From: Maratus speciosus
Taxonomy: Eukaryota > Arthropoda > Arachnida > Araneae > Salticidae
Length of the DNA: 64,000 nt
Direction: 5' to 3'
NCBI GenBank assembly: GCA_963932465.1
Contig: CAWVRF010001061.1
Coordinates: 62,001 to 126,000, forward strand
Shown here: positions 1 through 12,342 of the stretch, one piece after another
How positions within the stretch are numbered: the first letter of the stretch is position 1
How the letters are laid out: each line of letters starts with the position of its first letter
The notes under the pieces: generated by a model
Told to the model about the DNA's origin: nothing
Seen by the model: only the letters and a program-made list of their open reading frames with translations
Databases searched by the model: none
Made by a program: the position numbers and the translations under genes

Positions 1-1995
1 AATGTTATATGCATTATTTAAAAGTATACCTTATTTTCAATTGTTTGGTACCAGTAACTTTCTTCTATTACAATTAATTGCAGAGTTAGTCGGAGTGTTT
101 ACTCTCCCCCCCCCCCCCCCTCTCATGACTGTACATTGAGATGGATGCTGGTATTTTATCTATCACAGCAGTATTTGGCCTTTTAAGTCCATATAGCCAT
201 ATTCGCTCTTTGCAAATATTAGACCTTTTTCGAGGTATGACCGTCAAGGCCGTGGCTTGAAAAACAATTCGGAGGGGGATTTCTGTGTTAAGACAACACC
301 TACTTGATACTATACAGTGTTAATTGGCGTCTTATATGATTAATTAATTAATTAATTAATACACATTCTCTAGTTCTATAATACAATTATTAGAATTTTT
401 CAAATTTAATCAAAATTTAATATTTTAGTTTCGTTTTGTAAAATATTGCTTATAAAATTAATAGTAAAAACCATAGCAATGTTAAAATATTCAATTAGAT
501 ATTTTAAGATTATTAGAGATTTTCAAATTTAATCAACATTTAATCAACATTTAATATTTTAGTTTCGTTTTGTAAAATATTGTTTATAGAATTTATAATA
601 AAAACTATAGTAATGTCACTATATGCATTTAGATATTTTCAGATGATTTATGTTCAATATTATCAAAGCAAGTAAAAATATTTCTAGAGATTAAATAAAT
701 ACACAAAAAGTTAAGAATTATCAAAATAAAATACAAATCTTACAATAATAAATATCCCTCTACTTATGAGAACAACATTTTATTAGTTTTTTAAATTATA
801 AATGAAGACAAATTAAAAATATGAAACATTTTCATAAAAAAAGGAAACAAAATGAGATTTTCAATAAAAGATTTATATATTTCAGAAATAAATAACAAAA
901 TATATTTAGACATAAACATTAAACAATGTTAGGATATTGAATAAACTGAAATTCTAATAATTTTATAGCGAAAAAAAAAAGTTGAAAACACAAATTATTT
1001 TTACGAAGATTATTTTTTAAAGAGTTTTTTGTCTTCTGGTACAAAATTATTTGTAATAAATTTACAAATTGGCTTAATTATTTTTTAATTATTATTTAAT
1101 ATACCGATGTTTTATTATTTTTCTCTTTAAGCATTAATTAATGTAATTTGATTCCTGTAAATAAAAATCTCTAGCAAAATGTTTAACTTTTATGTACCAA
1201 TATGTACTTGATAAAATTTCAGTTTATCAGATTTAAAAATGTTTAAACAAATTCTTATATATTTAATGAAAACATTAAGGCCCATTTTTGTTTACAAAGT
1301 AGAAAGTAAACGAACGAAATTATGTAAACAAAGGGATGGAAAGTTTTGGAAATTATCTAAATAAAGTTTTAATCTTAAAGCAATAAATGTCCATCTACAT
1401 AATAAGACATCACTTTTTATAAATGAAGAAAAGTTGAAAATATAAATTATTTTTATAAAAAATGAAACAGATTTTTTTCTAAAATAGGTGGAATTATTAC
1501 TCCTCATAAATGATAATTATATTTAATTGAGAGTTATATTAAACATAAGAATTGTATTTAAACATGAGCAAAAATTTTATAAAATAAAATAAATAAATTG
1601 TATTTTTAAGAATTTTGAAAAAAAAAAATAAGAAAAAAGTTGAAAATACAGAAATTTTTTTATAAAAAAGATTATTTTGAAAGCGATTTTTTATGAAATG
1701 CATCTGGCCTTTTATTATTATTAATAAAAACTGGTAAATAATTACTCTTTTTAAAAAAATCCTTTAAAAGATTAACATTTTATTATTTTTCTCCTTAAAC
1801 ATTATGTGATTTACTTAGTGTAAATAAAAATCTATAGCAAAATCTTTAAATTTTTATTTACTGTGTTTGGTAAAATTGGAATTTATCCAAAATCTCTTAA
1901 CAGCTTGTTATATACTATTGAAAATAATAATAATAACATTCTTTGTTTACAAAGTAGGAACAAAATGAAAAATAAATATTTAATTATTTTTAAAA
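1..1995. repeat. AT-rich non-coding sequence with diverged local duplications
   Basis: No gene recognised. 387-482 is repeated at 507-615 (shared AATATTTTAGTTTCGTTTTG). A roughly 200-bp block near 1005-1200 recurs at 1640-1860 (shared GTAAATAAAAATCT and TTTTATTATTTTTCTC). A poly-C tract at 106-120 and an ATTA microsatellite at 340-360 also occur. This looks like decayed repeat sequence inside the M13 gene's intron 6. Confidence 0.55.
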
Positions 1996-3550
1996 CTAGC
2001 GGGATCTGCCCCCTACGAGCTATGCTCGCCAACCTCTATCCGGAAGAATGAATTATGATTAAAAAACAGTGGTTATCTCCCTGTTGACGGGTTGTTTTCG
2101 TCTTTGATTAAATCACATCAGTGAAACATATGAAAATAAGCTAATATAAAATGCTTTATGTAAGCAGAATCTTTGTCTCCGGGTATTTTTTAACAACGCT
2201 ATAAGAAATTAAAAAAAAAAAAAAGACATTTTACAGGTATCGTTTTAAATCTGACGTAATTTTCACCAAAGTTTTCCTTCTAATTTTAATATTCACTTGA
2301 AAATACTTTTGTGGTTAGAAAGGAAATATTATTTGGGCTGTCTTAGAATTCTCAACACAAGAGCAATGCGACTCTTGTAGGCACTTCAATAACATCTGCA
2401 TTGGTTCAAAATATCTCAATTTGTTGATTTTATGTAAGCAAGTAAACCCTATTGGTTTACAATGGAAGTCTATGGGAATTTAGCGAAATATTAGAGATAT
2501 CGCCAAGTGGGCGTCACGTTTGGCGTCTAATTTTGGTCACCAACTTTGGCGATATATCGCCAACTTGGTGAGAAACATGGTCGCATTTGGCGACATAACA
2601 GGGTCCCCCCTATGGTAAAATCCCCTTATAGGTATGGAGATGCATTAAATGCTGTTCAATAACCAATGCGATACCTTTCATTCGGGCGTTGCCATTAAAC
2701 AATTAACAAATAATTGCGATTCCTGTGCCATGTACGATAGCGTAACATATATGTAGACTAGTTTTAAAAGATTATATCAAACTATGAAATAAATGTCTTG
2801 AGCAATATTATTTTTAAATTTAAACTATTTGGCAATATTATGGTTTGACAATTTTAAATATGACGTAATTTCTTCCATTTGCGTCTTTTAAAGCATATTA
2901 AAGAATTTATTATTTTACAATTTTCTTTCTCTTTTAAAATTCACGTGTAAATATATTTTTTATGACGTATTTATCAATATTTTTCTGGTTTTAATAAGTA
3001 ATCATTTAATTCTCATTTGAAAGTTTTTCCCTTTTTATAATAGTCACGTGTAAATAAATTTTTAATTTGAAAGAAATATTATCCTTTGCGCTGTTTTTAA
3101 ATTTGGCAACAATTTAAAACAGTACCCTTTTCTAAAAGTTGTAAAAAATATATCTCGAAATGCTGAAAATTTGAATTTAAAATAGAAATAAAACCTCAAA
3201 AAATGAGTCAAATTAAAAACATAAATGCAGTCTGCACACCGAGAACTTCTAATGTATAAAATGATCTAAAAAAGATTAAATTCCTACATATAATTTTTGC
3301 TCCTATAAAACTTTTTTAATGGAACGATTTTGACCAACTTTAGCATTAAATATCTCTTAAAATAATTCTGCGATTTGAAAACTGCCTGCATTAGCGTATT
3401 TATCAAACATTTGTCTATAATATTACCGATGTTCATATTTTTATATGCAATATTTTTCTTAATATTAACGAAGAAAGGCCCCCGGTCACAAAAAATTCAA
3501 AGCCGGCGGCGGCGGTGACAGCGTTAGTTATATTTTTTTTAGAATAGAGA
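1996..3550 (-). mobile_element. Helitron-like repeat, copy 1 (3' end at 1996)
   Basis: On the minus strand the element ends ...GAGCATAGCTCG...CTAG followed by T, a Helitron-type hairpin plus CTRR end inserted before T. The sequence from about 2060 to 3550 recurs at 41189-42475, and 3000-3260 recurs inverted near 49970-50160. About 2340-2755 is extra relative to the 41-kb copy and shares GGCGATATATCGCC-rich sequence with the Helitron at 50179-50902, so one Helitron seems to have entered another. The 5' end is not defined. Non-autonomous: no Rep/Hel coding. Confidence 0.6.
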
Positions 3551-3591
3551 GAAAAGATCATTTAGTGGGATAATTCATAAGATAAGCAGCG

Positions 3592-3593
<2 letters not shown>

Positions 3594-3628
<35 letters not shown>
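3594..3628. repeat. (AT)n microsatellite
   Basis: A pure AT dinucleotide run abutting the TIR element that begins at 3629. AT-rich microsatellites are frequent insertion targets here. Confidence 0.95.
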
Positions 3629-3630
<2 letters not shown>

Positions 3631-4233
3631 GGCATTCTCACAATCTTTTGACTTTTGGGAAAAAAATGTGGCGAATTAAACTTGCTAAAATAACATTTTA
3701 ATCTGATAGACGAATGCTTTAATGATTCAAAATAAAGAAAAAATGGTCAGCGGCGAAATTTTTTTTATTTAACTGAGGTTTAAGTTAAACTTGCGAGTTT
3801 AATTTTCCTTACCATTTTACCCCTATAACTTTTTATTTTCTTCTAAATTTTTACATATAATGAATTTGGATAGTACCCACAGGACATTCAAATAAGAAAT
3901 AATAACAATGTAGTACTTTTAATACAGAATTTTTGTATAACATTGTCTTAAAGGGGTGTTAAAGAAGGGACGGAAAGGGAAAAAAAGGGGATGGTATTGG
4001 AAAAAAAAAGAAAAGTGCCCAGCTAAACTGATGGCTTTGAGCTCACAAGCTATTCACACTAATTGTATATTATACTCTTATTTTAAAGAATAATGCCCCT
4101 CAGAAAAATAAGTGAAGGGGAATAGCCCCCGTTTCCCCCTTTATACTTAACCAGTGAACCTCCAAATCTAATCAGGGAAGCTCCTTAACATAATAAACCG
4201 GTATACCAAATATGGATCAAATCAAATAATCCT

Positions 4234-4273
<40 letters not shown>

Positions 4274-6169
4274 TATATATAAATTAAGAGGTTGGGCTAG
4301 CCCCCCTTTATCCTTAACCAATGAATCCCCAAAACGAATCAGGGAAGCTCTTAACATAATAAACCGATACACAAAATTTGGAGGAAATCGAATAATTCTG
4401 CATAAAAAACCCGTTTATCTAAATTAAGGGGGGTGGACTAGCCCCCTTTCCCCTTTATCCTTAACCAATGAACCACCAAAACTAATCAGGGAAGTTCCTT
4501 AATATAATAAACCGGTATACCAAATTCGAAGCAAATCAAATAATTCTGCATGAAAAACCAATTTATCTAAATTAAGAGGGGTGGGCTAACCCCCCTTTTC
4601 CCCCTTTAACCTTAACCAATGAGCCCACAAAACTAATCAGGTAAGTTCCTTAACATAATAAACCGGTATACCAAATTCGGAGATATTGGAATAATTCTGC
4701 ATGAATAACCCATTTATCTGAATTAAGGGGGGTGGACTAGCCCCCCTTTTCCCCATTTATTCTTAACCAATGAACCCCCAAAACTAACCAGGGAAGTTCC
4801 TTAACATAATAAACCGGTATACCAAATTCGGAGCAAATCGAATAAATCTGCATGAAAAACCCATTTATCTGAATTAAAGGGGGGTGGACTAACCCCCTTT
4901 TCCCCCTTTATCCTTGACCAATGAATCCCCAAAATTAATCAGGGAAGCTCCTTAACCTAATAAACCGTTATACCAAATTCGGAGAAAATCGAATAATTCT
5001 GCATGAAAAATCCATTTATCTGAATTAAGAGGGGTGGACTAACACCGCTTTTCCCCTTTTATCCTTATCCAATGAATCTCCAAAACTAATCAGGGAATTT
5101 CCTTAACATAATAAACCGGTATACCAAATTCGGAGCAAATCGAATCATTCTGCATGAAAATCCAATTTATCTGAATTAAGGGGGGGGGGACTAATCTCCC
5201 TTTTCCCCCTTTATCGTAAACCAATGAACTCCCAAAACTAATCAGGGAAGCGCCTTATCACAATGAACCTAGAAAAAATTTTTGAAGCAAATCGGATGTT
5301 TCTATCAAGAGTTATCGCGTTACGTACGTACATACGTACATACAGAACGGGCGGGCACATAAGCTCTCAGGCTTTGATAGCCTGTGAGCTAAAAAAGGGA
5401 CGAAATGGTAAAAAAGGGGATGGTAAGGATGGAACGGTTAGGAAAATTACCACCTATTTTTAGGAAAATCATGTTAAGACTAAGTGATAGCCACAATGTT
5501 CATTGATTAAAAAAAAAAAACAGTTGTTAACATTAGATTTAATTATTATTATTTTTTTAATTTACCTGAAAAAGTGCAGGAATAAACCTTGGGGACGGCG
5601 AGACTACCAATAAAGCCACGATGCTTGAAATTGATATTTAAATGCTGATTTAAATTCTACAGTAAATTTCCTGCCAAAGAATTTTAGACATTATTTCTCT
5701 AGCATATTTCTGCATGAGAAAAAACTTGAAAAAATTCTGTGGCTGCATCTGAAATGATTCTCTGTATAATTTTAGAAGAGGGATGGTAAGGAATCTAAAA
5801 CCCAGGGACAGAGTTTAAAAAATAATGACAACCCTAAAAATGTGTGCAGATTAATTTTTGCTAAATATTTTTATAAAACAATAGTTCCAGTTTCAGAAAA
5901 AAATTACATCGAATTATTTTTATTGAAACAATTTTATCCAGGCAGCTCCAAACTTAAAAATCAGCACCAGGGACACGGGATGGTAAATGAGTTTTCCTGG
6001 TATTTGGACCCCCAACATCGTCCAAAACTTATTTATCTCGTTAATATTGTTATGCAATCATGCAATGGTATGTTCCCCAGTATATGAAATAAAAGAAACA
6101 CAAAAAAGTGTATTCAGCAAAAAATTATTATTCAGGGACATGAAAGTCAAAAGGTTGTGAGAATGCCCC
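3629..6169. mobile_element. 2.5-kb TIR element (GGGGCATTCTCACAA termini)
   Basis: The left end reads GGGGCATTCTCACAATCTTT. The right end at 6140-6169 is its inverse (AAAGTCAAAAGGTTGTGAGA then ATGCCCC), with TATA/ATAT on both sides. Paired subterminal motifs also occur inside (blocks with ACGGAAAGG/GGGATGGTA near 3965-4000 and 5398-5430). The middle is a 150-bp satellite array. No transposase was recognised, so this is probably a non-autonomous DNA transposon of unknown superfamily. Confidence 0.75.
4100..5270. repeat. About eight tandem units of roughly 150 bp inside the TIR element
   Basis: The phrase AATAAACCGGTATACCAAAT recurs near 4193, 4358, 4506, 4657, 4808, 4959 and 5110, with a decayed unit near 5261. 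Central spacing is 151 bp. Units also share GGGTGGACTAGCCCCC and CTAATCAGGGAAG. A poly-A run at about 4216-4269 lengthens one unit. Confidence 0.93.
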
Positions 6170-7656
6170 ATATACAATTTGTCTGTTCAAGAAAAGCTCG
6201 GAGTTGTATTGTGGGGTATTGTCTTCGGTTGTTTAACAGTGACGTAAAAAAAAAATGCCCGAAAGCTTTGTGTCAAGTAGGTGTTGGTTTAACCCGTGAA
6301 GGGAAGAATGAGTCATTTTGACTACTTGTCGGGCTAATATAAGGGGGAAAGACAAGGTGAAGCTGTGCATTCTACCTTTAAAATATCTGAAATTTGTTGA
6401 AAAAGGGGAAAAACAATCTAATATGTGAAAAAATGTCATTTTCAAGGAGGCGACAAAATGACTCTTAATACTTCCAATGAAGAGGATAAGAATCCAGGGT
6501 TAATATTTTACTCTTATTATCTTTATTTTAAATCCTTTTTTTTCTAATTTAATAAAGGCGTATGTTAAAAAAAGCGTAAAATTTCATTGTGAATTAGAAT
6601 AATTTAATGATAGAGTTATTGCAAAAGAAAGCTTTATCTTTCAGTCTTCTTCATCGAAATAAAATTTTACTCTCACTAGCAAGGCCCAGGGATTTGTGGA
6701 CGTGCAAATAAAGCACACTTTCTGAAAATCTTCTTAAAATGTACTTTGTGTTCTCATTAACATGTAGTGAAAATTACATTGCTACTACTAATAAAAAGAG
6801 AAAAGCTTCGTTTAAACCCATTTTCAACATCCCTATTACGAAAAACGGGTAAAATGTTGTCTATATATGAATTCCGTCATTCATTTATTCTAAAGTGGAA
6901 AATTGAATCGGTAATTTCAAAATAATCATGATTTTAGAAAGTTTTTCCTTCCTTTCACCCTTTTAAATTTTGAAAATTGTTCTTAGTGAGCATTTACAAC
7001 TTAAACGCATACACCATTTCATCTTTCAAGTAATAATAATCCCTAATATGAATTTGCAGTTTAAATTCCACAGTTTCAAATAATCATAATTTTGTAGCAT
7101 TTTTTCGTTTTTGCACCTGCTTCTCTACAGGAGCCGAGAGAAAAAATGGCCTATGCTTCAATAGAGACAGTGAAAATTATAAATGCTGAAAGAATTTTGA
7201 AATTAGTTAGGTAATTTCAGAGTACAAGTTTTTAGCTTTAACAATTTCTAAATAATACTGATTTTAGAACTTTTTCTCTCTTACATCAATTGAGAGATAG
7301 AAACTTTGAGATAAATAAAATCTAATGTCTAAGCAGAACTAGTCAATATTATAATACTGAAAGAAACTTTAAAATGGGTGGATAGTTTCTGAAAAATAGA
7401 GAATTTAAGACTTTTCTGATCATTTTTACCTTTTGAATTTTGAATTTCGATTTTCCTTGATCACCGTCTTCAATTTGTGGAAAAGTTTTACGTGATAGAG
7501 GAATTGTTGAACTCAGCGTGTCGAAAACTATTTAGAAACACCCAAACGATCCAGAAAAAAATGTAAAACTACAATTTTATAGGCCTGTGTTATCTGTAGA
7601 ATTTTGTTTTCTGAAGATTATGCACTACTATATATATATATATATATATATATATT
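6170..7656. other. Intergenic/intronic sequence, no feature recognised
   Basis: AT-rich with short diffuse self-similarity around phrases like AATAATCATGATTTTAGAA (6921, 7081, 7256). No coding exon or element ends were found. It ends in a (TA)n run at 7629-7655, next to the RTE element. Confidence 0.5.
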
Positions 7657-10600
7657 GGGCTGTTTAATAGCCTCTGCTTATTAAACAGGAGAGGACCCTT
7701 TAATTGCCTTCGAGGAGGACTTAAAGGAATCGACTGGGAGCGGAGACTTAATGTCCAATCCGCACCTTCCACCGGTACAGCCTGTTAGTACCCTTGCCTA
7801 GTGCATGTGGAACGAACGCCGATGGGCTTCCTCCAACCCGCTTGGCCAGCGTGGAGGAATTTGGCCACCTACCCCCCTTATTTTACCATGAATTCACAAA
7901 ATAAATCACGGCCCTTAATTCCCGGCGGTCTGAATGTTCCTGGTTACGGCAGCGATCAGAAAGACATGAAGACAGAGGGTGCTAAGAATAACCGGGCTCG
8001 GCTAGGCTGCCGCTGCCATAAGTTGATGACCTTGACTACCGATAATGGACGATCCCTATCTTCGGAAAATCGTTTACAGGAACTTGAAGAAGAATTAGAA
8101 AGAATCAACTGGGACATCCTAGGATTATGTGAAGTAAGAAGAAAAGGAGAAGAGAAGATAGATCTTGCCAGCGGACATGTATTATACTACAGAGGCACAG
8201 AAGATGGAAGAACAAGCGGTGTAGGATTTCTGATTCATAAAAGGTGGAAGAATCACATCGTAGAATATGATAGTGCATCAGATAGAGTTGCAAGGTTAGT
8301 AATACAAGTGTCCAGAAGATACAAGCTGCAAATTACCCAAGTTTATGCACCAACAGTAAGCTATACTGATGAAGAAGTTGAGGATTTCTATGAAGAAGTA
8401 GCTTCAATGCATCAAAAGGGAAAATGCTACATAAAATTAATAATGGGAGACTGGAATGCTAGAATTGGGGAAAAAGAGAAAGGTGAGTTATCAGTAGGAA
8501 ATCATGGATATGGGGTGCGAAATGAAAGAGGAAACAGATTGATTGAGTTTGCAGAATGTGAACAGTTGTATATCATGAATTCATTTTTCAAGAAAAAGCC
8601 ACAAAGAAAATGGACATGGCGTTGTGCAAATGGCTCAACAAGTGAAATCGACTACATCTTAACAAACAAAAAGCATCTTATTCAGGATTGCAGCGTTCTC
8701 AAGAACTTCAATACAGGAAGTGATCACAGGTTGGTTAGATGAAAACTGCTGTTAAATACTAAAGTGGAAAGAATGAAGCTTTTGCAACACTCAAAGAAAT
8801 CAATCGATATAATAAATCTCCAGAAACATAAAGAAGAATTCCATTTGGAACTTAAAAACCGTTTCCAAGTACTTCAATCAGCTTTAGAAGAAGAGCAAGA
8901 TGTTACAGTAGTGAACAAGAAACTAACCAGTACTCTACAAGATATTGCAAAAAAGATAGCCGGCGATGCACAAGTAAAGCAGACAAAGAAAATAACAGAA
9001 GAAACAAGAAGATTGATGAAGAAACGCAGAGAATTTAAAATGAAGAAAAACGATCCTAAATCAAGAGTTGAATATGCTGAATTATGTAAAACGGTAAGAA
9101 AATGTGTTACAGAAGATATCAGAAAATTTAACTCTGATCTTGTCAAGAAAATTCTAGAAGATAACAAAAGTTTAAAATCAGCCAGGCGAAAACTTTGTGT
9201 TGGAACAAAAGGTATTTTTGCACTAAAGAGGGCAGATGGAACAATCACCAAAATCAATAAAGAAATAGTACACATTGTCGAAAAATTCTATAACGATTTA
9301 TATAAATGTGAAGATCAGAGGGAAATCAACTTATGTGATCCACGAGAAAACTTAACAGAAACCGATGCCATAATCCCAGTGACGACAGACGAAGTTTTAC
9401 AAGCCATTAAATTTATGAAAAAAGGTAAATGCCCCGGAGAAGATGGAATTACAATCGACCTTATCAAAGAAGCAGGAGAAGAATTTGCAAAAATGCTATC
9501 CTTACTGTTTTCCAAATGTCTCCAGAAGTCAGATGTACCAGAAGACTGGAATAATGCTGTGATGGTGCTACTTTACAAGAAAGGAGAGAAGGAAAACATT
9601 AAAAACTACCGTCCAATCAGCTTACTGTCAGTGATTTATAAAATTTTCACCAAAGTTTTAACGACAAGACTTGAATCAGCTCTGGACTCAGCTCAACCTA
9701 GAGAACAAGCAGGATTCCGAAGTGGATTCAGTACAATGGATCATATCCAAACGGTAAGGGAACTCATAGAAAAACATAAAGAATATAATTTACCTCTTTG
9801 CCTTGCCTTTATTGATTATGAAAAAGCATTTGATTCGGTCTACACATCAGCAGTAGTAGAATCTCTAGAGGACATTGGTATAGACAAACCTTATATCAAT
9901 ATTATAAAGAAGATTTACAAGAAAGCAACAGCAACCATCCGCTTGGACAAAGGAAAAGCAAAGGTCAAGCTTGGAAGAGGGGTAAGACAAGGAGACACCA
10001 TTTCGCCTAAGCTTTTTACTGCTGTCTTAGAAAATATTTTCAAGAAGCTGGATTGGGAAAACAAAGGGATTAGAATAAATGGGGAATATTTAAGTCATCT
10101 CCGATTCGCTGACGACATTCTAATTTTCAGTAACAGTCCTGAAGAATTGGAAAATATGCTAAAAGATTTGGCAGAAGCTAGCATTAATGTGGGATTAAAA
10201 ATAAACTTGGAAAAGACTAAGGTGATGTTCAATTCATTTGCATCAAAAAAGAAAATCGTCTACAACAACACTGAAATTAAAGAAGTGCAAAGTTATGTGT
10301 ACCTTGGGCAAGAAATATCATCTGATAATAGTATCATGAATGAAATCAGAAGAATAAGAAATGGATGGAGTGCTTTTGGGAAGAACAATATTATTCTGAA
10401 GAGTAGCATGCCCCTGTATTTGAAAAGAAAGGTATTTAACCAATGTGTTTTGCCTGTCCTAACTTATGGAGCAGAAACATGGACGCTAACAAAACGGATG
10501 GTACAAAGATTACAAACAACACAGAGAAGTATGGAAAGATGTATGCTAGATATAACTAGAAGAGACAGAAAAAGAATAACCTGGATAAGAAGTCAGACGA

Positions 10601-10882
10601 AAGTTTTTGACATCATTGAAAGAATTAAACGGCTAAAATGGAAATGGGCTGGGTACATCGCAAGAAGACAAGACAATAGATGGAGCACAAACACCCTACA
10701 GTGGTATCCCAGAGATGTAAAACGGCCAAGAAGACGACCTCAAGTAAGATGGAGTGATGAAATCAGAAAAGTAGCCGGTGTAAATTGGATGACTAAAGCA
10801 CTAGACAGGAAACATTGGAAAAATCTGGGGGAGACCTACATCCAGCAGTGGATTGAAAACGGTTGATGATGATGATGATGAT
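7657..10882 (+). mobile_element. RTE-clade LINE retrotransposon (RTE/BovB type)
   Basis: One long frame encodes an AP endonuclease and a reverse transcriptase and finishes with YIQQWIENG at a stop that is itself the first unit of a (TGA)n tail (10864-10882). A very short 3' end made of trinucleotide repeats is characteristic of RTE elements. The 5' limit is set at the end of a (TA)n tract and is approximate. Target-site duplication could not be read because both sides are AT microsatellite. It sits in intron 6 of the M13 gene, on the opposite strand. Confidence 0.9.
7789..10866 (+). pseudogene. RTE endonuclease-reverse transcriptase, one in-frame stop
   Basis: The frame is open from 7789 to 10866 except for a TGA at 8740-8742, leaving 313- and 700-residue pieces in the same frame. 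The endonuclease (before the stop) keeps its expected residues: NGRSL, the Glu in LCEVRR, YAPT, GDWNARIG, IDYI and SDHRLV. The reverse transcriptase has YKKGEKENIKNYRPISLLS, GFRSGFST, AFIDYEKAFDS, GVRQGDTISPKLF and the catalytic FADD, then a C-terminal region with RRPQVRW and LGETYIQQW. The protein would cut target DNA and prime reverse transcription. The likely start is the ATG at 7822 or 7888; the choice is uncertain. Little other decay suggests recent insertion. Confidence 0.92.
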
Positions 10883-10902
10883 ATATATATATTATATATA
10901 TA

Positions 10903-12342
10903 TTTATCCATTTTTTCTACCATGTTCCGTAATTTAACATTATAGAAATATATCTTTTTAATTTTCTAATTAAATCGTTTCTTTCCCGTAGCCACAGCTT
11001 AAAAAATGACACAATAATGTGAAAAAAGTAACAATAACGCGTTGCTATATTTTTTCATTTTTGAAATTGACGTCATTCTAAACAGAAAACGCACATTATT
11101 TATATACAAAATAAAAACTCCAACTATAAGAGCGGTAAAATGACGTAGCACCTTAATTTAATTGTTTTTTAAAATTAAAATATCTACTTTAATACAAACA
11201 GTCAAATTTCATGAAAACAATTTAGTAACAAGAAAAAAAGGCTAGATATGATCTCACATTCCATCAAATCTTTTCAACGTGTAGTCAACTCACCGTAAAT
11301 AAATGGCTCCTATATTTGTTTACTTCTTCGATTGTATACTACAGCCATAATCTGTCAAGTTCGTGTTCTATTTTATGTTATTTTTGGCGTTTTAATTTCG
11401 TTTGCCAATTTAGTTATTGAATATTACACGAAAACAGACAAATTCTAAATTAGTTACAATGTTTTTGAACAATTGAGTTAATATTTTGTAATTGGATTGG
11501 AAGCATATTTAAAAAATATGCATGCTTGAAAATTACTTTAAAAACCATAAAAAAATCTGTAAATTGAGATAAACATTACAAACAGATCTTGCTGAAAGTA
11601 CTTTTGTTTTCTATAAGACGTTGAAACAATCGAATGTGCGAGGTTTAGAGGTTAAATTGCAGTAAAAGGGAAATTAATTATTGCGTTAGGTTGTTGCCAC
11701 AGAAAATATGATACCAGGTTACTCATAGACATGTCTTTTCTTTATACTATTGCATTAAGAGTAAACGGGTTCATTTTTCATAATCGGGTTGCATGTACCT
11801 TTAAAAATATCCATGCTTGAAAATTACTTTAAAATCCATTAAAATGAGAAAATTGAGACACAATTTTGAAACAAATTTCATTTGAAAGAACTTTTTTCTA
11901 TTCGACATTGTAAAAAATGAAATTGTGTGATATTTAGAAGTTAGAAAAATTGCAGTAAAGGCGCAATTTATGGGTTACAATTTATGGAACACAATTTATG
12001 GTCACTGACATAGTGTTTGTACTTTATATATATACCATGCAAACGAGAATTTCACTAAATGCTGCGCGATTTGGTGGAATTTTTTCTTTTTGTATTGTGA
12101 GGAAAATCACACATTTTTCTCTTACATCCGGCAAAGATAACGCGCATTCTGTAATTAAAGCTCAGGGATTTTACTATGGTTGCGAGACAATAACGTCATG
12201 TTTTCTGATTGCCTTTTTAACGTTTTGTGGATGGGAATGAATGCACAAGTTTCAGTTGTCGTGATTGACGTAATTGTCTTAATTTATATTACCTGGAAGG
12301 CTCCTTATAATTGACACGGGCGAAGCCGGGTAGTTCTGCTAG
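10903..12342 (+). mobile_element. Helitron unit 1, 5'-truncated
   Basis: Nearly the same sequence as 12483-13950. It ends CGGGCGAAGCCGGGTAGTTC then TGCTAG followed by T: a short GC-rich hairpin plus CTAG, the standard Helitron 3' end. It lacks about 140 bp of the 5' end present in unit 2. Internally, about 170 bp around CATGCTTGAAAATTACTTTA occurs twice (11520 and 11812). No Rep/helicase coding, so non-autonomous. Confidence 0.8.

Noticed and set aside
4100..5270. CRISPR-like repeat array
   Set aside because: Units are contiguous 150-bp satellites without unique spacers, in a eukaryotic genome and inside a TIR element.
8874..9275. A 133-codon minus-strand frame
   Set aside because: Antisense shadow of the RTE reverse transcriptase.
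11998..12240. An 80-codon frame repeated at 13602-13844 in both Helitron units
   Set aside because: Both frames are open, but differences between them are mostly amino-acid changing and the sequence is hydrophobic and AT-driven. It looks like duplicated non-coding DNA, not a selected gene.
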